This document shows positions 10,749 to 21,923 of a DNA stretch of 64,000 nt, piece after piece. The DNA is from Carnegiea gigantea (Eukaryota > Streptophyta > Magnoliopsida > Caryophyllales > Cactaceae), in assembly GCA_029747015.1 (NCBI GenBank), contig JAKOGI010003134.1:1-64000 (forward strand). The letters run 5' to 3'. Both the position numbers and the translations under genes were made by a program. A model generated the notes under the pieces. The model was not told the DNA's origin. It saw only the letters and a list, made by a program, of their open reading frames with translations, and searched no databases. Each line of letters starts with the position of its first letter. The first letter of the stretch is position 1.

Positions 10749-13700
10749 ATGAGTACTAGTATGAGCATAGAAGAGAAGCTTGATGCTATTATGAAGAGTA
10801 ATCACGAGATTACTTCTACTAACCAAGAGCTCAAGGCCCAGAATGAATATTTACGCAAGCAATTGGGTGCCTTCCTCAAGCAAAAGCAAACATTCAATGA
10901 AGAACCATCCCATTCAGCATCACAAGGCCGAGAGCAAGTATTCAGTCACCACCTTGAGTCCTCAAGTGATGAAGAACTATTCAGAGAACCACGACAAGAG
11001 CCAAGGGGACAAGGTAACTCTAATGATTTTAGAGTTGAAATTCCAGAATATGAAGGCAAACTTGATCCAGAGGACTTCTTGGACTGGTTGCACACAGTGG
11101 AGAGGGTATTTGAGTATAAGGACGTTCCAGAAGAAAAGAAAGTCAAGTTGGTGGCATTAAGATTACGTAAGTATGCTTCTTTATGGTAGACCAACTTATG
11201 TGCTAAGAGAGTTGGGGAACGTAAGACTAAAATCAGAACTTGGGAAAAGATGAAAACCAAGTTGAAGGCTAGATTCCTACCCCCCACGTATGTTCAAGAT
11301 TGTTATTCACAACTTCATAATCTGAACCAAGGCAATCTTAGTGTTGAAGAATACACTAGAGAATTTAAAAAGCTTGTGATTAAATGTGATTTGCAAGAAC
11401 CGGAAGAGCAAACGATTGTAAGGTACTTAGGAGGACTCGATCCTAGGTACTCAAACGTCGTTGAATTGTAAGCTTATACTACCTTTGATGAGGTTTGTGT
11501 GCTTGCTCACAAAGTGGAGCAACAAAAGAAAGCTAAGCAAACTTTTAAGCCTCCACATCAAAGACCTCCAACCTGGAACCAACCTTTTAACAAGGCGAGT
11601 TCCCAACCAGTTTCTAAGCCACAAAATCCCTTCCCTTTCAATCCACAAAGAACCCAAGCACCACAAAAGGCCCCAGCACCCCCAATTCGTCCAAATCCCA
11701 ATCCAATGAGCACTAGAAGATGTTTCAAGTGCCAAGGGTTAGGCCATCTAGCTTCAGAGTGCCCAAACCGCAAAGTAATCACTTTAGCCGAGTGGAGAGC
11801 TGTGGATGAGCAAGAAGTTGAAGGTGAAATTGAGGATGAAACTGCGGAAGTTCATGAAGAAAGTCAAGAAGAAGTCGAGGAGGAAGCTGATGAAGGAGAG
11901 ATGCTGGTTTTGAGGAGGGTCTTGAACGGCCAAAAGAGCACCAAAGATGAACAAAGAGAAAACATTTTTCACACTAGGTGCACGGTTCAAGGCAAGGTGT
12001 GTTCATTGATCATTGATGGTGGGAGTTGTGCAAACGTGGTGTCACTTACTATGATTGAGAAGCTTGGTTTACAAGCTACGGCCCATCCCCATCCCTACAA
12101 CATTCAATAGCTGAATCAAAGCAAAGGACTTCCAGTCAATTCACGGTGCCTTATTTCCTTATCCATTGGTAAGAACTATCAAGACCAACTTTGGTGTGAT
12201 GTTATACCTATGGATGCATGCCATGTATTGTTGGGAAGGCCTTGGTTGTATGACCGAAGGGTGACCCATGATGGTTTTATGAATACATACTCCTTGTCTA
12301 AGGGAGGCAAGAAGATTACTCTCAAGCCATTATCACCATCCGAAATCCTCAAAAACAAACCCACAAAAGGACATGAGCATTCTGGTTGTTTACTCACTTT
12401 TAGTGAAACTCTCTTAAGGGCTTCGAATCATGAATTCAAGGCTTTTAAGGAGTGGATTCTCACAATACAAGATGAGCCAGAATCCCCATTACCGTCCCAT
12501 CCATTTGCCAAATCACTCACACAAGCCTTCTGTCACCTATTTCCAGAAGAAATCCCCTTGGGATTACCCCCTAAACAGGACATTCAACATCACATAGATC
12601 TCATTCCTGGTTCAGTTCTTCCAAACTAGCCAGCTTACAGAATGAACCCAAAGGAAACCATGGAGATCCAACGGCAAGTAGAAGAATTGATCTCAAAAGG
12701 ACTTGTGCGTAAGTCCTTAAGCCCCTGTGCCGTACCTGCCTTGTTGGTGCCTAAGAAGGATGGCAGCCAACGAATGTGTGTGGACAGCAGAGCCATAAAC
12801 AAAATCACCATCAAGTATAGATATCCCATACCTAGACTTGAAGATATGCTGGACGAACTACATGGCTCAACCGTCTTCTCCAAAATTGATCTTCGAAGGG
12901 GTTACTACCAGATAAGAGTAAGAGAAGGAGACGAGTGGAAAACTGCATTCAAGACCAAGGGCGGTTTATATGAGTGGCTAGTTATGTCGTTCGGTCTTTC
13001 CAACGCTCCTAGTACGTTCATAAGGCTAATGAATCAAGTATTCAAGCCCTTTATTGGCAAATTCGTGGTGGTTTACTTCGATGACATTCTTATTTATTCC
13101 AAAGACGAGCAGGCACATCAAGATCATCTCCATCAGATCATGCGTGTCCTTAAGCGTGAGCAGTTATATGGTAATCTTAAGAAGTGTACCTTCTTTACTC
13201 ATGAGGTCACCTTCTTAGGTTACATTGTTTCTAATGAAGGCATCAAGGTTGATGAAGGGAAGATAGAGGCTATTCGCACTTGCCCTCAACCACAGAGTAT
13301 ACATGATGTTAGAAGTTTTCATGGTTTGGCTTCGTTTTACAGAAGATTTATACGAAACTTCAGCACCATCATGTCCCCTATGACCGAAGTGCTTAAGGGT
13401 TATCCTTCCAATGGAATCCTAAAGCTCAGGCTGCCTTCGAGGAGGTGAAAAGGAAACTTACTCAAGCATCGGTGCTTGTTTTGCCGTGCTTTGAGAAAGT
13501 TTTTGAAATTGAGTGTGATGCATCCGGTGTGGGGATTGGTGGAGTTTTAACTCAAGAAGGCAAACCATTGGCCTTCTTCAGTGAAAAACTATGTGACTCG
13601 AGAAGAAAATACTCCACATATGATAAGGAATTCTATGCTATCATTTGGTGCCTAGAGCATTGGAGTCATTACTTGGTCGCTAGTGAGTTTATACTTCATT

Positions 13701-15298
13701 CGGATCATGAGGCGTTGAAGTATATTCAAGGCCAGCATAAGCTTAACTCACGCCATGCCAAGTGGGTTGAATTTCTACAATCATTCCACTTCACTATTAA
13801 GCACAAGTCGGGAAAATTAAATCAAGGTGCGGATGCATTATCAAGGAGATACCTCCTTATGTTCCAATTAGATGCTCTTATTCTTGGTTTTGAGCATCTC
13901 AAGAATTTATACGCCGAAGATGAAGACCTAGGAAATCTCTATGCTGCATGTTTGAAACATCCAAAGGGAGACTTCCTAATTCAAGAGGGTTACTTGTTCA
14001 AGGAAGTGCGTTTATGCATTCCAAAGTGTAGCACTCGTGAGCTCTTAATCGGAGAAGTTCATGGAGGTTTCTTGGCCGGCCATTTTGGAGAATCAAAGAC
14101 CTTAACCATGTTAAGGCAGCACTACTATTGGCCAGGGATGGAGAAGGATGTTCAAGACATCCTTAGAAGATGTGGAATGTGCCAAGCAGCCAAGAGCCAT
14201 ACCTTGCCCCATGGATTATACACGCCCTTACCCGTGCCTACTCTACCTTGGGTGGATGTAAGGATGGATTTCATTTTGGGTCTACCTAAGACTCAAAGGG
14301 GAAAGGATTCAATCTTTGTGGTAGTGGACAGATTTTCAAAGATGGCACATTTCATTCCTTGCTGCAAAACAAATGATGCTACACACATTGCCGAGCTCTA
14401 TTTTAAAGAGGTAACGAGGTTGCATGGTATTCCTAAGACCATTGTTTCGGATAGGGATACTAAATTCCTTAGTCATTTTTGGATTACTCTTTGTAAGAAG
14501 CTTGGTACTAAGCTGCTGTTTAGTACTACCTGTCATCCCCAGACTGATGGCCAGACTGAGGTCACTAATCGAACCCTGGGTACTCTCCTAAGGGCTTTGA
14601 TTAAACCTAATGCGAAAGCCTGGGATTTACTCTTACCCCAAGCCGAGTTTGCATACAACAGGGCGCCTAGCAAGGCTACTGGTCTTTCGCCATTCAAAGT
14701 GGTATACGGGGTTGATCCCTTGAGTCCAAATGATCTTACCGCACGGCCCCAAGACCAAAAACCCCATGCTGATGCAACACAAAGAGTAAAAGAGATTCAA
14801 AAGCTCCATGAGTTGGTGAAGGCACGAATTGAGAAGACCAATGCAGCCTATGAAGCACACGCCAACAAGCATAGGAGAAAGATTGTCTTTCAACCAGGAG
14901 ACTTGGTATGGATCCATCTGAGAAAGGAACGTTTTCCTTCTAAGAGGAAAAACAAGCTCATGGCACGAGCTGGAGGTCCATTTGAAGTCTTGGAGAGAAT
15001 CAACGACAATGCTTACGAGATTGATCTCCCTGGTGATTTTGAGGTTTCAGCCACCTTTAATGTAGCTGATTTGAGTCCCTTCTATCCAGATACTTCCCCA
15101 CCAGATTTGAGGATCAAATCTTTTCAATAAGGGGAGGATGATGGAGTCCTACCTAGCCAAGACCTTGCTCCAGATGAGACAAGTCCAAGTCGGCCAAGAA
15201 CAAGGTCCCAAACCAAGAAGATGGCTCACCTTTGGCAAGAAGCTAAAACTAGCACAACCGGCCTGCATAAGCCCGGTTTTGTGCATCTGATTTCTTAA
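10749..15298 (+). pseudogene. gag-pol polyprotein of element C (five stops, one frameshift)
   Basis: This would encode the full Ty3/gypsy polyprotein. It starts at ATG 10749 (MSTSMSIEEKLDAI) with a coiled-coil gag N-terminus. Then follow the gag core, a CCHC knuckle CFKCQGLGHLASEC at about 11727-11768, and protease [10 protein letters not shown] near 12008-12035. RT has YFDD at 13074-13085, and RNase H starts with ECDASG near 13510. INT has an H2C2 finger near 14070-14190, the core, and a GPY/F-like end ([20 protein letters not shown]). The frame is broken by stops at 11187 (Trp to TAG), 11469 (Gln to TAA), 12108 (Trp to TAG), 12627 (Lys to TAG) and 15128 (Gln to TAA), and by a frameshift near 13400. 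Past the last stop the frame continues through the purine tract into the 3' LTR, encoding a tail with SRPRTRSQTKK, ending at 15298. Four of the five stops are C:G to T:A transitions. Confidence 0.93.
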
Positions 15299-15853
15299 GC
15301 CATTTCATGGCTTAAGGCCAATATTTTTGCATTTTTGGAATCCTCAGGAAGTTAACTTTCAAGTCCAAGCATTGAATTCAAGTCATGCTACAATAGGATG
15401 AAAGATCAAAGGCGTTTTTTCCAACCGGCCAGAATTAGTCCAATTCTACACGGTTAAAAGTTTGCATGTGATTACCTTACTTAATCCATGTTTAGCCTTG
15501 ATTTCTTAAATGAGGGGGTTTATATACACCTTTTAACTTTCTCCCCCACGTTTAAACCCCAAGCCATATCCTTTTTGCTTTGGGTAAACTTGGCCTGAAA
15601 ACCGAGTGTAAAACTGCCCATTGCGCACGGTTTGGAGGCACGGCTGAGCAACCCCTTTCCGGTGGGTTTCCTTGCTATCAACTGAGTTGGCACACCTCCC
15701 AAGGCTGGGCACACACCCCAACGCAATCATCATCAGCTACAACCCTGGAAAGAACGGCCAATGAGAAGGAAGAGACAAGGAAAGATGTCCCTTGAATGCC
15801 ATTGGCTAGCCGCAAAGGGGATTGCCACTTTTCGGCTACTCACATGGCTACTT

Positions 15854-16996
15854 TGATGTATATGTTGGTGGTAAGTGATCCAAATCAAACTCAAATCAAA
15901 CTTAAGCAAAATGAAAAGAGAGAAAGATGGGGAAGATGAAGAATATCACCAAACAGGATAGAGATGGATAGTGCAAGACTTTGTGTATGAGATAATCCTT
16001 CCGGAGCCACTCGCACCTTGGTCTTGGGCTAATTCCATTCACTCTTCTGAGGAATCACTCCAAAGAAAAGAAGGAGAACCTAGAACACCAATTGAATTAG
16101 CCAAATTCAAGATATAGAACTAGGAATTTTTGGGACACAAATGAGAATCACTCTCAAAGGTGCTTGAATTACTCTTGAAAATGCCTTAGAAATCTGATCT
16201 ACAATGCTCACACTCCCCCCCTTTATATAGGCTCAGCAAAAGACAACAAAAGGGCTCAAATAACTCCTAACAATTAAAACTAGCTAATGAAAAGTCTAAG
16301 AAAAATGAAAAGACTCATCATAAAAGGGGAGGGGGGGGTTACAAGGAATATTCTAGGATTTTTGCAGCTGATTACATCAATCTAGAAGCATCTAAAACGT
16401 GCACAATATCAGCCACACAAATATATGTAACCTAAGACTCTTCATATTCCCAGCATTAATCCTTGCAACTGCCTCAATTTCAACAGAGCATAACTTCCAG
16501 AATACTCGGCCAAATCACGCGTTCTTAGGCTTGATAGAAAGCCCTGGAAGTCTAGTTTCCAGAATGGGCTCATTTGCTCAATTTGGATAAGCGGTTTAAA
16601 AGTTATGGCCCAAACAATGCCCCTATCTCAGACTGGACTGGATCAGCACAACGTATCTTTGAGTGATATTTTGCCCAATCAAATGATGTCCAAATTAAAT
16701 AAAATTGGGCTTATTTTAAAGCTGACATCTCAAGCTTCAAAAGCACATGGGCCCTCAAGTTGTGGGTCCACTTGAGCTTGTCCAAAAGTGTTCACAAAAA
16801 TCGGGTTCCGCAGGGATGAATTCGGCACCAAATTTCTAGCAAAGCTTAACCTCTTTTTGACCTCTCCATAGTGTTGCGAGTCTTTGAACTCACTTAAGAA
16901 GACCAAATAAGCACACTTCCAAGCATGATCTTCTTTGACCCTTTTCTTCTTTGAAATTGGTCTTGAATAAAATGATGCATATGGAAATATGCATCA
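15854..16996 (-). repeat. 3' LTR of B3
   Basis: 1143 bp, plus-strand ends TGATGTATATG and the terminal palindrome at 16973-16996. An antisense TATA-like motif (ctatataaag on the minus strand) lies near 16221-16230. The purine tract follows at about 16997-17006 (minus AACCCGGGGAGTA). Confidence 0.93.
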
Positions 16997-18133
16997 TACT
17001 CCCCGGGTTGTTTTGAGTTTGTCCTCAAACTCAAAGGATTGGCAAGCTTCTCATGAAGGGAGGCATGCTTATGAAATGGGAGCTCTTGTAGGAAGTGGCC
17101 AAAGGGCATCATTTGTAGGGTGGCATAGGGGAGGGGGATGAGAAAGACATCCAAGTGAGGACTGTCTTTGGGTTTGGGAGATGGAATAAGGTCAAAAGGC
17201 AGCACTTGAAAAGCAATATGCACAGAGGTTTGATAAAAGTGGGTGTGGGAAGGGTGAAAACTAAGGTGAGATTCTGTTGGGGAAAGAGAGGTGAGTAATA
17301 GATCATTTTGTGAGGCTTTATGTGGTTTGAGGATTTGGGAAGGTTGAATGGGGGTTAATGTGATAGGATATGGTCTTGCTCCTTTAAATTGAAATGAATA
17401 TTTGCATGCTCTTCTTCAATTTCGTTTGGCTTTTGAGAAACCTTCTCTAAGTGAAGTATTTCTTCTTTTTCAACCTTGAGTTCAATTTCTTCTTCAAGGC
17501 TTTCCTCCTGGTCGTTCTCCCCCTTTTCTTCCTCCATGGCTACTTCCCATTCGGTGATGGTGATGAATTCCTTGTTGGGGCAGCCCGTAGGTGTGTGACT
17601 AAAGCCTTGACACTTAGAACACCTCCTAAGGTTCAAAGGGTCAGGGTTAGGTCGATTTGCAAGGGCTTGGCTTGTTTGTGGAGTTTGCTTCTTTTGTGGA
17701 GTGGAAGGGGCTAAAAATGTGGGTTGAGGGGATGGAATTGAGCTTCCCTTGTTGAAAAGAGGTTTTTAGAAGAGGAATCAAAGTGGTTTACCTCAAAGGA
17801 AAGTAAAGGATGGTTGTGTAAGTAAGAGGTTGGAGCGAAAGTATCCATTAATTTACCTCTTAACTTAACCCATGTTGTGATCTTACTTTTTTCTCTCTTC
17901 TTCCTCTTATACTTGTACTTTTCCCACCATTCAAGCGCATGGCCTCGGAGCTTCTTCATAACCACCTTAAACTTCTCTTGCTCGTCAATATTGTAGCGAG
18001 TGAAGACTTGATCCACTTTGGAAATCCAGTAAGTGAAATCTTCTTTTTGGCCACGAAACTTTGGAGTTTCAAGGATGACCATCTCCTTTTCAATCAAAGC
18101 AATATCTTTTCTCAAGTTCCCAAGAGAAATCAT
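16894..18133 (-). pseudogene. gag of B3, frameshifted, with tail in the LTR
   Basis: Read leftwards from ATG 18133 (MISLGNLRKDIALIEKEM). The gag core has KFRGQKEDFTYWISKVDQVF, LEWWEKYKYKRKKREK and TWVKLRGKLMDTF. A stop near 17711 and a change of frame precede a complete CCHC knuckle CSKCQGFSHTPTGC near 17590-17630. A Glu-rich stretch follows. The last segment (16894-17223) holds PKPKDSPHLDVF, similar to the protease-RT linker [10 protein letters not shown] of the gag-pol element at 62610-63713. It then crosses into the LTR (PGEYDAYFHMHH). B3 therefore looks like an internal-deletion derivative of a gag-pol ancestor, not an independent design. Confidence 0.85.
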
Positions 18134-18212
18134 GATGGATGAATGCTTAAGGGTTCTTTGTGGGTTATGTGTTTAGGCTAGAAAAAGGCCGTTTTGGAGA
18201 AGAGGAGGGAGA

Positions 18213-18319
18213 GCACGGTCGTGCAAGTGGGCACGGGCAGGCCGTGCTATGCTTCGACTTGAGGAAATGCAGAAAAGTATAGTGGCACGGTCGTGCTGGG
18301 TGGCACGGGGGCACCGTGC
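18213..18319 (-). repeat. double palindrome cluster in B3 leader
   Basis: Two modules, 18213-18247 and 18285-18319, each GCACGGTCGTGC plus GCACGG-N5-CCGTGC, between PBS and gag. B1 and the 54187 element have three. Confidence 0.8.
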
Positions 18320-18432
18320 AGCTTCTCTGGTCTTCGAGACTGGGTTTGCCGGTTTGTGCCTTTTTTTTGTTTGTTTGTATTTTGGCTTTTTGGGATGTAC
18401 TTGGGTGTGAAGTGGGTCACTTAAGAACCGTG

Positions 18433-18444
18433 GCTCTGATACCA
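18433..18444 (-). other. primer binding site, tRNA-iMet type (B3)
   Basis: Reverse complement TGGTATCAGAGC, 2 nt from the LTR end at 18447. Confidence 0.92.
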
Positions 18445-18446
18445 AT

Positions 18447-19590
18447 TGATGTATATGTGGGTGGAAAGTGATCCAAATCAAACTCAAATCAAACTTAAGC
18501 AAAATGAAAAGAGAGAAAGGTGGGGAAGATGAAGAATATCACCAAACAGGATAGAGATGGATAGTGCAAGACTTTGAGTATGAGATAATCCTTCCGGGGC
18601 CACTCACACCTTGGTCTTGGGCTAATTTCCTTCACTCTTCTGAGGAATCACTCCAAAGAAAAGAAGGAGAACCTAGAACACCACTTGAATTAGCCAAATT
18701 CAAGATATAGAACTAGGAATTTTTGGGACACAAATGAGAATCACTCTCAAAGGTGCTTGAATTACCCTTGAAAATGCCTTAGAAATCTGATCTACAATGC
18801 TCACACGCCCCCCCTTTATATAGGCTCAGCAAAAGACAACAAAAGGACTCAAATAACTTCTAACAATTAAAACTAGTAAAATGAAAAGACTAAGATAAAT
18901 GGAAAGACACATCATAAAAGGGGTGGGGGAGGTTACAAGGAATATTCTACGATTTCTTAGCTGATTACACCAATCTAGAAGGCTCCAAAAACGTGCACAA
19001 TGTCAGCCACACAATCACATGTAACCGAAGACTCTTCATAATCCCAGAATTAATCTGTGCAGCTGTCTCAACTTCAACAGAGCATAACTTCCAGAATACT
19101 AGGCCAAATCACGCTTTCTTGGGCTTGATAGAAAGCCCTGGAAGTCTAGTTTTCAGAATGGGCTCATGTGCTCAATTTGGATAAGAGGTTTAAAAGTTAT
19201 GGCCCAAACAATGCACCTATCTCAGACTGGACTGGATCAGCATAACGTATCTTTGAGTGATGTTTTGCCCAATCAAATGATGTCCAAATCAAACAAACTT
19301 GGGCTTATTTGAAAGATGAAATCTTAAGCTTCAAAAGCACATGGGCCCTCAAGTTGTGGGTCCACTTGAGCTTGTCCAAAAGTGGTCACAAAATCGGGTT
19401 CCGCAGGGATGAATTCGGCACCAAATTTCTAGCAAAGCTTAACCTCTTTTTGACCTCCCCATAGTGTCGCGAGTCTTTGAACTCACTTAAGAAGACCAAA
19501 TAGGCACATTTCCATGCATGATCTTCTTTGACCCTTTTCTTCATTGAGATTGGACTTGAATAAAAATGATGCATATGGAAATATGCATCA
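18447..19590 (-). repeat. 5' LTR of B3
   Basis: 1144 bp, the partner of 15854-16996, ending in the same terminal palindrome (19567-19590) directly before TSD tactt. Confidence 0.93.
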
Positions 19591-20487
19591 TACTTGCTGC
19601 CTTTGAACGCTGATTAAGCTTAGGGACAAGTTGATTATGTTGTAATGATCATTTGTCTTGCTTTCCTTGAAGGTTTAAGTGTGTTTTGATTAGTCTTAAG
19701 CATGCTTGAAGCCAATTAGCTCTAGCCGTGGCAATTAGAGCTAGTTAATACCTTTCCCTCCTAGGAAGGAAAAGTGAGGTGCTTGCTAGCTTGCTTAGCT
19801 TGGCCATTTTGCTGCTTATGTAAGGCCTCTCACAGCCATTTAGAAAAAAAGACTTCAGTTTTTAGTAAAAGAAAATCATAGAGAGCTTGTGAGCTTTCAC
19901 CTCAAAACTCTTGCTTGCTTATCTTAGTTTAGGCCAAACTAAGTGGTGTTCAAGTGAGTCTTAATCTTGATTGAGTGGTGATTCTATATCTTGATCAAGC
20001 TTAAGGGCCCTAAACTCAAAGATTAGTGGTGTTTCTGTATCTAATCCTCGAGTTTAGTTCTATCCTAAATCACTTGATTAGCTTGAATCTTCAAGTTGAT
20101 CTTCTTCGTTCTTCGTGTTCTTCATTTATCACATTCAATACTTGAATGTTCTTCAAGTCATTCCATTAAACCACCTACCATACTTCCATTCCCCCCTTTT
20201 AATACTACTCCTTCTACCTTTCCCCTCATAGAATCAAATCCAAACAAAGCTCATTACATTAGAATAGGCTTTGCTCTCAAAGACATTCAAAACCGTGAAG
20301 ATTCATCCAAGGCAAGCTTATCACAGTCCACGCACGGTTCAACCCACGCCCGTGCGTACCCTGCAATTCGCAACCCGAGGCTGCACACGGTTGGACGCAC
20401 GACCGTGCGTCTTCCCTTCTCGAATTGTCTTTCTTTTGATGTGAGGTTGCTTGGGTTGTCCCTACCCTTGGCCTTTACATCACAATG

Positions 20488-20891
20488 GCACCTTAAACAA
20501 GCTACCCAGCAAGTATATGTGCACGTCTATAAGCTAGCAAGCAAGGAACTAAGCTCCTAAGCTTAAGTAATCCAACTTAACTAAACTATTTTACAAAATA
20601 ATTTTATCTTGAGCTGATCGTGAATATGAGTGTGACTAATACAAGCTGTTTCAAACTAATTAAGGCCTAAAACATGATTGATTAACCATAAATAACCCAT
20701 TTGCACATGCTAGAGAGAGAAACGGTAGGCTGCAGGTTGCACTTTTTGGCCATCCAATCCTAGGGCAAGTGGCTTTCACTTCGAAGATCAATTGGCCAAG
20801 TGGGCTGCCAAAGTTGCAAGGGTAGTAATCATGAACTTTCTGGTGGCCTAAGCAACTAGGAAAGCAAGCTAGCAGGGGAGCAAACCCTCGT
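20488..20891 (-). repeat. 5' LTR of element H, right part (probable)
   Basis: Continues the H LTR after the C insertion (TSD caatg at 20483-20487). No open frame of note. The end toward 20891 is not confirmed, because no second H LTR is in the window and family D starts at 20892. Confidence 0.55.
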
Positions 20892-21923
20892 TGATGTATT
20901 CTAGCCTGAACAACATTCCAAATCACTCAAAGGAACTCGCGCACACAAGCTGGACAGAATGTAAACTTTAAACAATTTGTAAGCGAAACAAGCAACGGGG
21001 ATAGTCAAGTGAGTTTACAAGGCATAATCCTAAGAGCCACCCTTGGACACACTTGGAAAATCTCCTTAGATCAACTAGATTATAGAAATTAGTCACCTTT
21101 CTAGTTGTGATAAAAGGACCTAGTGACCCACTTGAGCTGCCAAGCTCAAGATACAACACTTTGACTTTAAGAGAGAGAGTTTTCAAACTCGAAGTTCATT
21201 CATCCAAATCTGATTTACAAAGTGGTTGAGGCTAGCATTTAGGAGAGCTAAGTCAGCTAAGTCAACCTCCAAAACCAGCTTAGGGAACCAAAAGTACACT
21301 TAGGGAAGAGGCGATGTCAACTCGATCACCCTAAGTATAGAAATACATCTAATCTAGCTTTGGCCACCTCATTAGGACTAATGATGCCTCTAAATGAGGT
21401 GTCAAGCACATGATACATCTAATACATCATATACAAATCAAAATTAGCAAGCAGTACAAGTGGGAACCTAAGAAATAAAACCCTTGCACCAGTTGGCTCT
21501 CAACCAAGTAAAGGGGTGTTTTCTTCATCCTTTTCACTTGATAAAAGCCATACAATAGAGCGCTTTGGATGGACTTCGGACATGTGAATTGATAAATGTT
21601 TATGTCTTCTTTCATGTCCTAAAGTTTCAAAAAGATTGGAATTCATTAAGTCCACTTAATTTCCCCTTATTCTGCCCTGCATTGTTTTGCCACCTGAATT
21701 GCACGATTTAAAAGATGTTACTGGTTGGCCACCTAAATGTTGTCTAAAAGGCTTGAAACTTGATTCATTGGAAAGCTAACTTCTTAAACTAGGCATGCTA
21801 CTATTGCACTGGTTTGGGGAATGTCTGACCAAGGTGTGAACTTCCTTTGCTTCCTTGGTGCCAATAGGCTCCTGTGGGGTTGAAGGAGGGAGGTCAGAAG
21901 GTTCAATAGGATGGTCCCCATCA
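20892..21923 (-). repeat. family-D LTR 1 (3' LTR of D1)
   Basis: 1032 bp, plus ends TGATGTATTCTAG and GGTCCCCATCA. The right tip GATGG-TCC-CCATC is an inverted repeat. The frame from integrase continues about 50 codons into it (GDHPIEPSD, then KEAKEVHTLVR). Confidence 0.9.

Larger units (their letters stand above)
15854..19590 (-). mobile_element. gag-only family-B element B3
   Basis: A complete 3.74-kb non-autonomous element in minus orientation, flanked by TSD tactt (15849-15853 and 19591-19595). Parts: 5' LTR 18447-19590, PBS 18433-18444, leader palindromes 18213-18319, gag 17000-18133, 3' LTR 15854-16996. The internal region of 1.45 kb has no RT or INT. The empty site is seen undisturbed in the 5' LTR of C near 8785-8800. 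Confidence 0.94.
8081..20482 (+). mobile_element. family-C Ty3/gypsy retrotransposon with two nested insertions
   Basis: A full-length plus-strand element bounded by the TSD caatg (8076-8080 and 20483-20487). Parts: 5' LTR 8081-10660, PBS 10665-10676, gag-pol 10749-15298, purine tract aaggggagga at 15129-15138, 3' LTR 15139-20482. A solo LTR (8950-9923) sits in the 5' LTR. A gag-only element (15854-19590) sits in the 3' LTR. Removing both gives an element of about 7.7 kb. The polyprotein is disabled by five stops and one frameshift. Confidence 0.93.
15139..20482 (+). repeat. 3' LTR of element C, interrupted
   Basis: The LTR occupies 15139-15853 and 19591-20482 and is split by a gag-only B element at the TSD tactt. 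The second part matches the 5' LTR except for the absence of the solo LTR. It ends CCTTTACATCA before the TSD caatg. Confidence 0.92.

Noticed and set aside
20488..20891. A host gene fragment between element C and the D array
   Set aside because: No reading frame of use. The TSD logic makes it the continuation of the H LTR.
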